Shown piece by piece: positions 1 through 10,939 of a stretch of 64,000 nt of DNA. The stretch is from NCBI RefSeq assembly GCF_051535215.1, contig NZ_JBPPLY010000005.1, forward strand, positions 124,001 through 188,000. The letters are read 5' to 3'. The stretch comes from Nitrobacter sp051535215 (lineage in GTDB: Bacteria; Pseudomonadota; Alphaproteobacteria; Rhizobiales; Xanthobacteraceae). A program made the translations under genes and the position numbers. The notes below the pieces were generated by a model. That model searched no databases and was not told where the DNA came from. It was given only the letters and a program-made list of their open reading frames with translations. How positions within the stretch are numbered: position 1 is the stretch's first letter; each line of letters starts with the position of its first letter.

Positions 1-2
1 AT

Positions 3-326
3 GCCTATCTGGAGGCGGCCAGTACCTCGAAAGGCCGCAAGGCGCTCGCCGCCAAGACCGGATTCAGCGAACAGCAATTGCTGGAATGGGCCAATCTCGC
101 CGACTACATGCGCATCCCCGGAATGGGCAACGGCAAGACCAAGCTGCTGCGCGCAGCCGGCGTCACCACGGTGCGCGAACTGACACATCGCAACCCCGCC
201 CGCCTGGCTCAGGCGATGAAGGACGTGAACACCAGGCGCAAGCTCGTCAGCGTATTGCCATCGGAAAAATCGATCGGCGATCTGATCGCGCAGGCCCGCA
301 AGCTCCCGCTCAAGATCACCTATTGA
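3..326 (+). CDS. DUF4332-type helix-hairpin-helix protein, 5' truncated by window edge
   Basis: The reading frame is open from base 3 and ends at TGA 324-326, so the start lies outside the window. The visible part (about 107 residues) is rich in helices, with a glycine-containing turn (IPGMGNGKTKLLRAAGVTTV) that resembles the helix-hairpin-helix repeats of DUF4332 proteins. Such repeats usually contact nucleic acid or protein non-specifically, and no catalytic function is implied. An internal ATG at 78 exists, but the homology-like segment begins upstream of it, so 78 is unlikely to be the true start. It lies 57 bp before folP on the same strand and could be in the same transcript. Confidence 0.65.
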   Translation, partial: AYLEAASTSKGRKALAAKTGFSEQQLLEWANLADYMRIPGMGNGKTKLLRAAGVTTVRELTHRNPARLAQAMKDVNTRRKLVSVLPSEKSIGDLIAQARKLPLKITY

Positions 327-383
327 GCCCACCCCTTCCGCAAGGCCCGGCGTTTCGAACAGGCCTTTTCGCGCCTTGACACC

Positions 384-1268
384 ATGTCCGGGACCGCGCA
401 AAGCCACCGCATGGCAGCGGCACATTCCATATTCAGCCCTGAAGCGGATGACACACGTCATCCACTGCTGCACAAATTGCTGTCGCGGCCGTACCCGGCC
501 GTCATGGGAGTCCTCAATGTCACTCCCGACTCCTTCTCCGACGGCGGTCAATTCATCGCGCTGGATCGGGCGCTGGCGCAGGCGCGCCGCATGATCGCGG
601 AAGGGGCCGACATCATCGATATCGGCGCGGAATCCACCCGTCCCTACGGCTCGCAACCGGTCTCGAGCGACGAAGAGATGCGGCGGCTGGAGCCGGTGCT
701 GGCCGCCGTTGCCGCGCTTGGCACGCCGGTGTCCATCGACAGTATGAAATCCCAGGTCGTGACCTGGGCGTTTGAGAACGGGGCCGCCATCGCCAACGAC
801 GTCTGGGGTCTGCAGCGCGATCCGGACATGGCGAGCGTGATCGCCGCGCACGATGCGCCCGTCATCGTCATGCACAACCGCGACAAACCCGACGCCACCC
901 TCGACATCATGTGCGACATCGCGGCGTTCTTCGAACGATCGCTGGAGATCGCGGCAAAGGCCGGAATCCCCGCAAGCCACATCGTCCTCGATCCGGGCAT
1001 CGGCTTCGGCAAAACCCAGGAACAGAGCATGATCGCGCTGGCCCGGCTCGACGAACTGCGGACCTTTGGATTTCCGGTTCTGGTCGGCGCGTCGCGCAAG
1101 CGCTTCATCGACACGGTAGTGCCGTCGGAACCGAAGGAACGGCTCGGCGGTTCGCTCGCCGCGCATTTGATCGCGGCACGAGGCGGCGCCCAGATCATCC
1201 GCACGCACGACGTGGCGGATACGGTGCAGGCGCTGCGCGTCGCCCACGCCATCGAGGCCAGAAGGTAA
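384..1268 (+). CDS. folP: Dihydropteroate synthase (folate biosynthesis)
   Basis: Condenses p-aminobenzoate with 6-hydroxymethyl-dihydropterin diphosphate to give dihydropteroate, and is the sulfonamide target. The 294-residue frame carries both family signatures: NVTPDSFSDGG at about residues 45-55 (pterin diphosphate loop) and DIGAESTRP about 30 residues later. Further conserved barrel strands include SIDSMK, NDVWGLQ, IVLDPGIGFGKT and VGASRKRFI near the C-terminus. A second in-frame ATG at 411 would shorten the poorly conserved N-terminus by nine residues, and neither start has a convincing Shine-Dalgarno sequence. folB starts 16 bp downstream and folK follows, so the three form a folate operon. 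Confidence 0.95.
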   Translation: MSGTAQSHRMAAAHSIFSPEADDTRHPLLHKLLSRPYPAVMGVLNVTPDSFSDGGQFIALDRALAQARRMIAEGADIIDIGAESTRPYGSQPVSSDEEMRRLEPVLAAVAALGTPVSIDSMKSQVVTWAFENGAAIANDVWGLQRDPDMASVIAAHDAPVIVMHNRDKPDATLDIMCDIAAFFERSLEIAAKAGIPASHIVLDPGIGFGKTQEQSMIALARLDELRTFGFPVLVGASRKRFIDTVVPSEPKERLGGSLAAHLIAARGGAQIIRTHDVADTVQALRVAHAIEARR

Positions 1269-1284
1269 TCAGGGATCATCAACC

Positions 1285-1650
1285 ATGAGCGGCACGATCT
1301 TCATTCGCGGCCTCGTGATCCATGCGCAGCACGGCGTCATGCAGCACGAGACCGAAGTCGGCCAGCGCTTCGTGATGGACATCGAGCTTTCGACCGATCT
1401 GTCGGAATCCTCCCGGACCGACAGGCTCGTCGATACCGTCTCGTATTCCAGCGTGATTGCGACGGCCAGTGCCGCATTCAAGGATGCCAATTACAAGCTG
1501 CTCGAACGCGCGGCAGGCGCGGTCGCCGATGCGGTGCTGACGGCGTTCCCGCGCGTGAACACGATCAAGGTCACCGTCCACAAGCCCCATGCGCCGATCG
1601 CGGCGATCTTCGACGACGTCGGCATCACCCTCATCCGTGGCAGGGACTAG
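1285..1650 (+). CDS. folB: Dihydroneopterin aldolase
   Basis: Cleaves 7,8-dihydroneopterin to 6-hydroxymethyl-dihydropterin and glycolaldehyde, the step before FolK. The 121-residue length is that of the small tunnel-fold enzyme. Family marks are IHAQHGVMQHETEVGQRF near residues 12-29 (with the substrate-anchoring Glu), the central DTVSYSSV segment, the LLERAA segment and the C-terminal VHKPHAPI with the catalytic Lys. It sits between folP (16 bp gap) and folK (8 bp gap), which supports the assignment. Confidence 0.94.
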   Translation: MSGTIFIRGLVIHAQHGVMQHETEVGQRFVMDIELSTDLSESSRTDRLVDTVSYSSVIATASAAFKDANYKLLERAAGAVADAVLTAFPRVNTIKVTVHKPHAPIAAIFDDVGITLIRGRD

Positions 1651-1658
1651 CTGTCGCC

Positions 1659-2150
1659 ATGGCCAGCGTGCTGATCGCGCTCGGCGGCAACGTCGGAGAT
1701 GTCCGGCAGACCTTCCGCAAGGCCATCGCCAACATCTGCGGCATGGCGCAGGCGGTACTCGTCGCGCGCTCCTCCGACTACGCGACCCCGCCCTGGGGGG
1801 ACGAAAATCAGGACCGCTTCGTCAACGCCTGCATCGAGATCGAGACCCACCTCGACCCGCACGCGCTGCTGTACACCCTGCACAAGATCGAGACGAAATT
1901 CGGCCGCGACCGCGGCAGGGAAACCCGCTGGGGTCCGCGCACGCTGGATCTCGATCTGATCGCCTATGACGATGCCGTCCTCAACCGGCCGGAACTGAAG
2001 CTGCCGCATCCGCGCCTGTTCGAGCGCGCCTTCGTGCTGGCTCCGCTTGCCGAGATCGCGCCGGATCGCGTGATCGCGGGGCGAACGCCGGCCGAAGCAC
2101 TCGCCACCGTATCGACGACCGGGATCGAGCGCCTGCCCGACCTCGACTGA
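1659..2150 (+). CDS. folK: 2-amino-4-hydroxy-6-hydroxymethyldihydropteridine diphosphokinase
   Basis: Transfers pyrophosphate from ATP to 6-hydroxymethyl-dihydropterin, making the FolP substrate. The 163-residue protein begins with the ALGGNVGD strand-loop, has the SSDYATPPWG pterin-binding region, and carries the diagnostic RWGPRTLDLDLIAYDD motif with its Mg-binding aspartates. LPHPRLFERAFVLAPLAEIAPD follows. It starts 8 bp after the folB stop, so it is co-transcribed. A dispersed palindromic repeat begins within 15 bp of the stop and may mark the operon end. Confidence 0.95.
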   Translation: MASVLIALGGNVGDVRQTFRKAIANICGMAQAVLVARSSDYATPPWGDENQDRFVNACIEIETHLDPHALLYTLHKIETKFGRDRGRETRWGPRTLDLDLIAYDDAVLNRPELKLPHPRLFERAFVLAPLAEIAPDRVIAGRTPAEALATVSTTGIERLPDLD

Positions 2151-2159
2151 CCTTACCCT

Positions 2160-2265
2160 GGAGCGCGTTTCTGATGGAATCAGAAGCGGGGCTCTATGAT
2201 TTTGATTTGACGCGTTTTCTTCACACGAACCGGTCCCCACTTCGCTCGAAAACACTCCTAAAGGA
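2160..2265. repeat. Dispersed bipartite palindromic repeat, copy 1
   Basis: A short hairpin (TTCTGAT-GGA-ATCAGAA framed by gagc...gctc) is followed by TGATTTTGATTTGACGCG and a conserved tail reading TTTTCTTCACACGAACCGGT...CCACTTCGCTCGAAAACACT. The same tail recurs at about 30815-30872 and 43400-43470, and degraded at 43155-43275, so this is a multicopy element. It fills the gap between folK and mutA. Such elements are common in Bradyrhizobium-type genomes; I know no function for them. Confidence 0.8.
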
Positions 2266-2330
2266 TCGTTTGGCTTGTCGGCCGCCGCATGGCACTTTGC
2301 GTACCGGCTTTTTCGCAACCGAGCGCATCA

Positions 2331-4223
2331 ATGCCCGCTGCTCCCGACGATGGCATGTTCAACCTGCCGCTGGCCGCCGATTTCGCCCCGGCTACGGCGG
2401 ACGACTGGCGGAAGCTGGTCGATGGCGTGCTGAAAGGCGCGCCGTTCGAGACGCTGATCGCAAAGACCCATGACGGCCTCGCGATCGAGCCGATCTATGC
2501 GCGCGCGAAAGGCGCGAGCGCGATTCCCGGCCGCACCGCCCCAGCGCCATGGCAGGTGATTCAGCGGATCGATCATCCCGATGCGGCGCAAGCCAACGCG
2601 CAGGCGCTTCACGACCTGGACAACGGCGCCACCGGCCTGACGCTGGTGTTGGCTGACGCCATCGGCGCTCGCGGCTTTGGACTGCCGCCGACAGCGGAGG
2701 CTGTCGCAAAAGTTCTCGATGGCGTTTTTCTCGACGCAGGAATCTCGGTCGAACTGGAGACCGGGCCGCAGTCGCGCGCGATCGCTCTGCGTATTGCCGA
2801 CGACATCAGGACCAAAGGCGTAGACCCGGCTGCCTGCGATATCCGCTTCGGCCTCGATCCGCTCGGTGCCTGCGCGGCATCGGGGTCCAGCCCCTCGCCC
2901 TGGAACGACATCGCTCCGGCGGTCGCCGAGACCGTGAAGAAGCTCGCCGCCATGGGCTTCCTCGGCCCCTTCCTCGTCGCCGACGGCCGGGTCATCCACG
3001 ACGCCGGAGGATCGGAGGTGCAGGAACTCGCCTTCGTCCTCGCATCACTGGTCGCATATCTCCGCGCGCTCGAAAGCGCCGGCATCGATCTCGATAATGC
3101 GCGGGGCATGATCTACGCGCGGCTCAGCGCCGACGCCGACCAGTTTCTGACACTGGCCAAATTTCGCGCCTTGCGGCTGTTGTGGGCGCGAGTCGAACAG
3201 GCTTGCGGCCTCGCACCGAAACCATTGTTCGTCGCCGCCGAAACCGCCTGGCGGATGTTGACGCAACGCGATCCTTACGTGAACATGCTGCGCGCCACCA
3301 TCGCCACCTTTTCGGCCGGGCTCGGCGGCGCCGACAGCCTGACCGTGCTGCCGCATACGCTGGCGCTGGGCCTGCCGGATGATTTCGCACGACGCATCGC
3401 CCGCAACACGCAACTCATCCTGCTGGAGGAATCCAATCTCGCGAAGGTGGCCGACCCGGCGGCGGGCTCGGGCGGCATCGAAACACTGACACGGCAGCTT
3501 TGCGCAATCGCCTGGACGCAGTTTCAGGATATCGAGAAAGTAGGCGGCGCATTCGCGGCGCTGACGCAGAAGCTGATCCAGCGCGACGTCGCCGCGACGC
3601 GCGACGCACGCGAAGCCAATGTCGCAAAACGCCGCGACGTGCTCACCGGCGCCAGCGAATTTCCCAACCTGCATGAAAAGCCGGCGGCCGTTCTCGACGC
3701 CGCTCCGCACACACCCGCGCTCCGCGGCGACGCAAAGATCACCTTCGAGGCGCTGACGCCGATGCGGCTCGCCGCGGCTTTCGAAAAGCTCCGCGACAGC
3801 TCCGACACATGGCTGAAGTCCACCGGCGCGCGGCCAAAAGTCTTTCTCGCCACGCTCGGCAGCGCCGCCGATTTCACCGCGCGCGCGACCTTCGCCAAGA
3901 GTTTTTTCGAAACCGGCGGCATCGAGGCGATTGATCCGCCTTCGCCACTTCCTGCCGGGGAAACTGTCGCCATCGCCGCCGCCTTCAAGGCCTCCGGCGC
4001 ACAACTGGTCTGCCTGTGCTCCTCGGACGAGGTCTATGCCGATCATGCGGCCGCCACCGCGCAGGCCTTACATGCCGCTGGCGCAGGTCATATCTATCTG
4101 GCGGGCCGCCCGGGAAAGCTGGAGACCATGCTGCGGTCGGCCGGCGTGCAGGATTTCATTTTCGCGGGCGTCGATGCTCTCGCGATTCTGAGCGACGCCT
4201 GGCAGCGACTGGAGCAACAATGA
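2331..4223 (+). CDS. mutA: Methylmalonyl-CoA mutase small (beta) subunit
   Basis: Non-catalytic partner of MutB in the adenosylcobalamin-dependent isomerisation of (R)-methylmalonyl-CoA and succinyl-CoA (propionate, odd-chain and branched-chain catabolism). It shows the mutase barrel (LVDGVLKGAPFETLIAK near the N-terminus, then IARNTQLILLEESNLAKVADPAAGSGG). The C-terminal flavodoxin-like domain lacks the DxHxxG cobalamin-ligand motif, as expected for the small subunit. I chose ATG 2331. An in-frame ATG at 2289 adds a 14-residue stretch that does not look conserved, and ATG 2355 is also possible. The stop overlaps the next ATG (ATGA), indicating translational coupling. Confidence 0.9.
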   Translation: MPAAPDDGMFNLPLAADFAPATADDWRKLVDGVLKGAPFETLIAKTHDGLAIEPIYARAKGASAIPGRTAPAPWQVIQRIDHPDAAQANAQALHDLDNGATGLTLVLADAIGARGFGLPPTAEAVAKVLDGVFLDAGISVELETGPQSRAIALRIADDIRTKGVDPAACDIRFGLDPLGACAASGSSPSPWNDIAPAVAETVKKLAAMGFLGPFLVADGRVIHDAGGSEVQELAFVLASLVAYLRALESAGIDLDNARGMIYARLSADADQFLTLAKFRALRLLWARVEQACGLAPKPLFVAAETAWRMLTQRDPYVNMLRATIATFSAGLGGADSLTVLPHTLALGLPDDFARRIARNTQLILLEESNLAKVADPAAGSGGIETLTRQLCAIAWTQFQDIEKVGGAFAALTQKLIQRDVAATRDAREANVAKRRDVLTGASEFPNLHEKPAAVLDAAPHTPALRGDAKITFEALTPMRLAAAFEKLRDSSDTWLKSTGARPKVFLATLGSAADFTARATFAKSFFETGGIEAIDPPSPLPAGETVAIAAAFKASGAQLVCLCSSDEVYADHAAATAQALHAAGAGHIYLAGRPGKLETMLRSAGVQDFIFAGVDALAILSDAWQRLEQQ

Positions 4224-4676
4224 GCGAGCAGGTGAAACCGTCGCTGACCGGCGGGTGTCAGTGCGGCGCGATCCGCTTTGCGCTGACGGCCGCGCCGATG
4301 CGGATCAGCATCTGCCACTGCCGCATGTGCCAGAAGGCTACCGGCGCACCCTTTGCGTCTTTCGCCGATATCCCGCGCGAGAACTTCCGCTGGACCAAAG
4401 GCCAACCGGCGACGTTTCGCTCGTCCTCGATTGCGGAACGCGCGTTCTGCGCGACCTGCGGCACGCCGTTGAGCTTCAGCCGCATCGGCGGTCCGTGCAT
4501 CGAGATCATGACCGGCACGTTCGACCGGCCGGATTTGCTCGTGCCGACCCGGCAATACGGCACCGAGTCCCGCCTCGGCTGGGTCGCAACCATCGTCAAC
4601 CTGCCGAGCCATACCACCATGGAAAACTACGGGTCGGAGAAGATGGCGAGCATCATCAATCACCAGCACCCGGATC

Positions 4677-4684
<8 letters not shown>
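4220..4684 (+). CDS. GFA/CENP-V family zinc-binding protein
   Basis: A 154-residue protein of the glutathione-dependent formaldehyde-activating (GFA) fold. It shows all the zinc-ligand cysteine groups: GGCQCGAIRF near the start, CHCRMCQKATGAP around residue 35, and FCATCGTPL around residue 77. Most members have no proven enzyme activity, so no reaction is assigned. It overlaps mutA by 4 bp (ATGA) and its stop lies inside the first codons of mutB, so it is wedged between the two mutase subunits and probably translated in step with them. A link to the mutase or its thioester substrates is inference only. Confidence 0.88.
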
Positions 4685-6857
<2,173 letters not shown>

Positions 6858-6885
6858 CGCGGGGTCTGTTAAACTCTCCACACCG

Positions 6886-6972
6886 TCATGCCCACGCTTG
6901 TCGCGGGCATCCATCTCTCTATGATCCGGACTCCAAACGTGAACGGCCGGGACGAGCCCGGCCATGACGAAG
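6886..6972. repeat. Dispersed palindromic repeat (CGTCATGCCC...GGCCATGACG type)
   Basis: The ends are near-perfect inverted copies: CGTCATGCCCACGCTTGTCGCGGGCAT on the left and GGCCGGGACGAGCCCGGCCATGACG on the right. This is the sort of 80-100 bp palindromic repeat seen many times in Bradyrhizobium-like genomes. The right end supplies the ATG at 6964 that opens the frame of the next gene, so it may have created that start or lie in its leader. Confidence 0.7.
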
Positions 6973-7785
6973 GTTGCCATGATCACCAGCCTCAGTTCTA
7001 TCGCGAGTCAGCTTCGGAGATTTTCACGTCTCGCGGCAGTCCTGGCATTCGCGGTCGTCGCTCCTGCCATCGCTGCAGAGCCCAAGCCCGACTTCGCCGT
7101 CAAGACGAAATACATCGACGCCAGCGTCATCCTGGACGACGGCATCAAATCGAATGGAGCGCTGGCGGCGGATTGCCTCGCCGAAGGCAAGCGTTGGGTG
7201 GAACACAACCGCGCCGACGCAGCGAAGGAGTTCAAGGCCTCGCCGGACCTGTTTCGCGATGGTCGCGCATGGACCTTCGAACGCAGCTACAGCCGCGTCT
7301 CGCAGGTCGGCCGCTATGTCAGCGTGGTGCGCACCGACTATGCCTATACCGGCGGCGCACATCCCAACACCGATATCAACACTATCCTGTGGGACGACAG
7401 CGCCGGCAAACGCATCAGCATCCGGCCGTTCTTCAAGGAGACCACCGACAACGGCGCCACCATGAAAGCGCTGCGCGCGGCCGCCATTGCCGCGGTCAAG
7501 GCCGACAAGAAGGCACGCGGCATCGACGACGCAGGCGGGATCGACTGGTACAAGGGCATCGAGCCGACGCTGCTGAAGGTCGGCGCGGTGACACTTGCCG
7601 CATCGACCGAATCCGGCAAAAGCGCCGGCCTCGAATTCCACTATCCGCCTTATGCTGTCGGTCCCTATGTGGAAGGATCGTTCGTCGTCTTCGTGCCTTG
7701 GCGGACGTTCGAGCCATATCTTTCGCCGCAAGGTACTGCGATCTTCGCCGGCGACCGCACGGAAGCGGCCAAACAGGACAAATGA
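6964..7785 (+). CDS. Exported DUF3298/DUF4163-like protein
   Basis: A 273-residue protein with an N-terminal signal-like segment (FSRLAAVLAFAVVAPAIAAEP) ending in a plausible Ala-x-Ala cleavage site, so it is likely periplasmic. The central DYAYTGGAHPNTDINTILWD segment and the following RISIRPFFKE match the DUF3298 (RsiV-type) core, whose members bind ligands such as lysozyme in some anti-sigma factors. No transmembrane or sigma-binding part is visible here. ATG 6979 (MITSLSS) is an alternative start; ATG 6964 lies in the flanking repeat. The stop overlaps the meaB start (AATGA), coupling it to the mutase chaperone gene although no functional link is known. Confidence 0.75.
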   Translation: MTKVAMITSLSSIASQLRRFSRLAAVLAFAVVAPAIAAEPKPDFAVKTKYIDASVILDDGIKSNGALAADCLAEGKRWVEHNRADAAKEFKASPDLFRDGRAWTFERSYSRVSQVGRYVSVVRTDYAYTGGAHPNTDINTILWDDSAGKRISIRPFFKETTDNGATMKALRAAAIAAVKADKKARGIDDAGGIDWYKGIEPTLLKVGAVTLAASTESGKSAGLEFHYPPYAVGPYVEGSFVVFVPWRTFEPYLSPQGTAIFAGDRTEAAKQDK

Positions 7786-8762
7786 TCCGTCCCCTTTCGA
7801 CCGACGACCTCGCGAGCGACATCCGCGCCGGTGATCGCGCGGCGCTGGCGCGCGCCATCACGCTGATCGAAAGCCGCCGCCCCGATCATGAAGCGACCGC
7901 GCGCGAGCTGTTGCAGGTGCTATTGCCGGATACCGGTAGCGCCATCCGCGTCGGCATCACCGGATCCCCCGGCGTCGGCAAGTCAACCACCATCGACGCG
8001 CTCGGCATGTTTCTGATCGAGCACGGCCACAAAGTCGCGGTGCTCGCGGTGGACCCGTCCTCGGCGCGCAGCGGCGGTTCGATCCTCGGCGACAAGACGC
8101 GGATGGCGCGGCTGTCGGCTTCGGACGCCGCCTATATCCGCCCCTCGCCCGCCGCCGGCACGCTCGGCGGCGTCGCGGCCAAAACGCGCGAGGCGATGCT
8201 CTTGTGCGAGGCCGCGGGCTTCGACGTGGTTCTGGTTGAAACGGTCGGCACCGGGCAATCCGAGACCGCAGTCTGCGACATGACGGATTTTTTCCTCGCC
8301 TTGATGCTGCCGGGCGCCGGCGACGAATTGCAGGGCATCAAGAAGGGCCTCGTCGAACTCGCCGACATGATCGCGGTCAACAAGGCGGATGGCGACAACA
8401 TCAAGCGCGCCAATCGTGCGGCGGCGGAATATCGCAGCGCGCTGCATATTCTGAGCCCCCGCTCCGAGCACTGGCAGCCGCCGGTCGTGACCTTTTCCGG
8501 GCTGACGGGATCAGGCATTCCGGAACTCTGGCAGAAGATCGTCGAGCACCGCACCGCGATGCAGGCGTCAGGCGAGTTCGCCGCGCGGCGCAGCCAGCAG
8601 CAGGTGAAGTGGATGTGGTCGATGTTCGAGGATCGCATGAAGGCGCGGCTTCGGGGCGACGCCGCGATCCGCGCCAAAGTGAAGGCGACCGAAGCCGCAG
8701 TCGCCGACGGTCGCATCACCCCGGCGCTGGCGGCGGACCAGATCGCGGAGTTGCTGCGGTGA
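7782..8762 (+). CDS. meaB: MeaB/ArgK GTPase, chaperone of methylmalonyl-CoA mutase
   Basis: P-loop GTPase that gates adenosylcobalamin delivery to MutB and protects the mutase from inactivation. The 326-residue frame has the Walker A loop GITGSPGVGKST near residues 55-66, AVLAVDPSSARSGGSILGDKTRM (switch region), the DVVLVETVGTGQSE strand (Walker B and switch II) and the NKADGDN base-recognition motif. The C-terminal helical dimerisation arm ends TPALAADQIAELL. ATG 7782 overlaps the upstream stop by 4 bp. A longer in-frame extension to 6888 runs through the dispersed repeat and the upstream gene and is rejected. Confidence 0.95.
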   Translation: MIRPLSTDDLASDIRAGDRAALARAITLIESRRPDHEATARELLQVLLPDTGSAIRVGITGSPGVGKSTTIDALGMFLIEHGHKVAVLAVDPSSARSGGSILGDKTRMARLSASDAAYIRPSPAAGTLGGVAAKTREAMLLCEAAGFDVVLVETVGTGQSETAVCDMTDFFLALMLPGAGDELQGIKKGLVELADMIAVNKADGDNIKRANRAAAEYRSALHILSPRSEHWQPPVVTFSGLTGSGIPELWQKIVEHRTAMQASGEFAARRSQQQVKWMWSMFEDRMKARLRGDAAIRAKVKATEAAVADGRITPALAADQIAELLR

Positions 8763-8772
8763 GCCTTCTTTT

Positions 8773-8793
8773 CCTCTTCCCTTGCGGAAGAGG
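8773..8793 (+). terminator. Hairpin downstream of meaB
   Basis: CCTCTTCC (8773-8780) pairs perfectly with GGAAGAGG (8786-8793) around a 5-base loop, 11 bp after the meaB stop. No U-tract follows, so it is a processing or stability hairpin or a remnant of a dispersed repeat at least as plausibly as a terminator. Confidence 0.35.
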
Positions 8794-8829
8794 GAAACCG
8801 CGCCTCACATGATAAAACTTTGATCCACC

Positions 8830-9495
8830 ATGACCGCTTCACTCCGCATCCTCGTCACCGGCTTCGGCCCCTTCCCCGGCGCGCCGTTCAATCCGACCAT
8901 GCCGCTGGTCGGACGGCTGGCGCGGCTGCGCCGGCCCGCGCTGGACGATGTCGTGATCGCAACCCACATTTTCCGCGTCGCTTACGAGACAGTGGATCGC
9001 GAACTGCCGCAACTTCTTGCGACGTATCGCCCGCACGCGCTGCTGATGTTCGGCCTTGCGACGCGCACGCCCTGGCTGCGCATCGAGACCCGCGCGCGCA
9101 ATGCGGCAACGGCGATCTGGCCGGACCTCGACGGCGCGCGGATGAACAAACGATCGATTGCAGACACGGCGGACGCGCGTGCGTTCGGACCGCATGTTTT
9201 CAGGCTGCTGCGCGCGGCGCGGATGACCGGCATCGACGCGCGCGCCTCGCGCGACGCCGGCAGCTATCTCTGCAATTACCTGTGCTGGCGCGCCATCGAG
9301 GCCACGCGCTGTCAAACTGGGCCGCGCCTCGCCGCCTTTGTCCATGTTCCGCCGGTGAAACGCGACGGCTCGGCTCATGTTCCCGGCGGGATCACGCTGG
9401 ACCATCTGAGCGATGCCGGCGAGGCCATGCTGCTGGAGATGGTGAAAGCGGCAAGGCAGGCGGATCGCTCTGACTTGGATTCAAATTCATTGTGA
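8830..9495 (+). CDS. Pyroglutamyl-peptidase I (C15 family)-like protein
   Basis: A cysteine peptidase-like protein of 221 residues that would remove N-terminal pyroglutamate from peptides. The start LVTGFGPFPGAPFNPT is the family N-terminus. The triad is preserved in context: Glu in RIETRARN, Cys in SYLCNYLCW, and His in FVHVPPVKRDG. The central region is more divergent than in classic Pcp, so substrate range is uncertain. It lies 67 bp after meaB and before an MFS exporter; no functional link to either is obvious. Confidence 0.8.
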   Translation: MTASLRILVTGFGPFPGAPFNPTMPLVGRLARLRRPALDDVVIATHIFRVAYETVDRELPQLLATYRPHALLMFGLATRTPWLRIETRARNAATAIWPDLDGARMNKRSIADTADARAFGPHVFRLLRAARMTGIDARASRDAGSYLCNYLCWRAIEATRCQTGPRLAAFVHVPPVKRDGSAHVPGGITLDHLSDAGEAMLLEMVKAARQADRSDLDSNSL

Positions 9496-9600
9496 TCGGC
9501 CGCGCCTGCCCGACGGTGGACAGTTTTGTTTGAAACGGGCATTGTGCAGCGCAGCAGCGGCATCGATATTGGCCTCCGTTCCGACCTGCCGGGATAAACA

Positions 9601-10863
9601 ATGACCGACGCGAGCGTGGACCGGTGGGTATCGCAGACCCATCGGCCGATGGGGTTTCCCGAATTCGTCGCCATCGTCGCCGGCATCATGGCGCTGAACC
9701 CGATCGCGACCGACATGATGCTGCCGGCGATGCCGGATGTGCGCGACGCCTATGGGATAGCCAATCCCAATCACGTCCAGGCGGTGATCTCGGTGTATCT
9801 GGCCGGTTTCGGCGCCGGCCAGTTCATCATGGGACCACTGTCGGACCGTTTCGGCCGCCGCCCGGTCCTGATTGGAGGAATGCTGCTGTATAGCGCCGCG
9901 GGCGTTTTGTCGGTGGTCGCGCCGTCGTTCGAAATGATGATGCTGGCGCGCGTGCTGCAGGGCATCGGAAGTTCGGCCGCCCGCGTCATCGCCACCTCGA
10001 TCGTGCGCGACTGCTACACTGGACGACGGATGGCGAGCGTGCTGTCGCTGGTGATGATGGTCTTCATCTCGGTGCCCGTCCTCGCGCCCTCGATCGGCCA
10101 GGCGATCCTGCTGTTTTCGGCGTGGCGCGGCATCTTCGTGGTGCTCACGGTCTACGGCCTCTTGGCCCTGCTGTGGTGCGCCATCCGGCTGCCTGAAACC
10201 CTTCCCCCAACGGGCCGCAAGCCGCTGACTGCAGCGAACGTCTTCGACGCGTTCCGCCAGACCGTTACCAACCGGCAGACCATCGGCTACGCGCTCGCCA
10301 CCGGCGGCGTCCAGAGCGTGCTGTTCGCCTACGTGTTCTGTTCGCAGCAGATCTTCACCGGGATCTACGGCCTCGGCGATTATTTTCCGCTCGCCTTCGC
10401 CGCGATCGCCATCGGCATCGCCGCCGCGGGTCTCTTGAACTCGCGCATCGTCGGACGGTTCGGCATGCGGGTGATTTCGCATGGCGCGCTCACGGGATCG
10501 GTGGTGATCTCGATGCTGACGCTGCTCGCGGCGTGGCAGGGATGGTTGTCGTTTCCGGTCTACATGGTGCTGGCGATCGGCACCATGTTCGCGTTCGGGC
10601 TGATGTTCTCCAACTTCACCGCGCTCGCCATGGAACCGCAGGGCCACATCGCGGGGACCGCCTCCTCGCTGTTCGGCTCCATCACCACCCTGATCGGCAG
10701 CGGTGTCGGCGCGCTGATCGGACAGGATTTCAACGGCACCATGCTGCCGTTCGCGACCGGCGCGTTCCTGTGCACGCTTGCCGCTCTCGCCGTCGTGATC
10801 GTGGTGGAGCGCGGACGGCTGTTCGTGCCGCATAATCCGGTGGTCCACACACCGCCGCGTTAA
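9601..10863 (+). CDS. MFS multidrug exporter, Bcr/CflA (DHA1) type
   Basis: A 420-residue inner-membrane protein with about 12 hydrophobic segments. The MFS loop 2-3 signature GPLSDRFGRRPVLIGG follows the second helix, and the N-terminal TDMMLPAMPDV segment in helix 1 is characteristic of Bcr/CflA proton-coupled drug exporters. VLQGIGSSAARVI in helix 4 and VFISVPVLAPSIGQ in helix 5 (motif C region) fit an antiporter. The substrate cannot be deduced. It is 105 bp from the previous gene and probably has its own promoter. Confidence 0.88.
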   Translation: MTDASVDRWVSQTHRPMGFPEFVAIVAGIMALNPIATDMMLPAMPDVRDAYGIANPNHVQAVISVYLAGFGAGQFIMGPLSDRFGRRPVLIGGMLLYSAAGVLSVVAPSFEMMMLARVLQGIGSSAARVIATSIVRDCYTGRRMASVLSLVMMVFISVPVLAPSIGQAILLFSAWRGIFVVLTVYGLLALLWCAIRLPETLPPTGRKPLTAANVFDAFRQTVTNRQTIGYALATGGVQSVLFAYVFCSQQIFTGIYGLGDYFPLAFAAIAIGIAAAGLLNSRIVGRFGMRVISHGALTGSVVISMLTLLAAWQGWLSFPVYMVLAIGTMFAFGLMFSNFTALAMEPQGHIAGTASSLFGSITTLIGSGVGALIGQDFNGTMLPFATGAFLCTLAALAVVIVVERGRLFVPHNPVVHTPPR

Positions 10864-10939
10864 CCCTGTCGCCAATAATCGCCTGCGTCCACCGTCGTCG
10901 TTTCAGCGTCGTTTGCGGTTTTTCGCGTTACATCCTCGC

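Noticed and set aside
6888..7781. N-terminal extension of meaB
   Set aside because: It runs through a dispersed repeat and an upstream gene in another frame; ATG 7782 gives the normal MeaB start.
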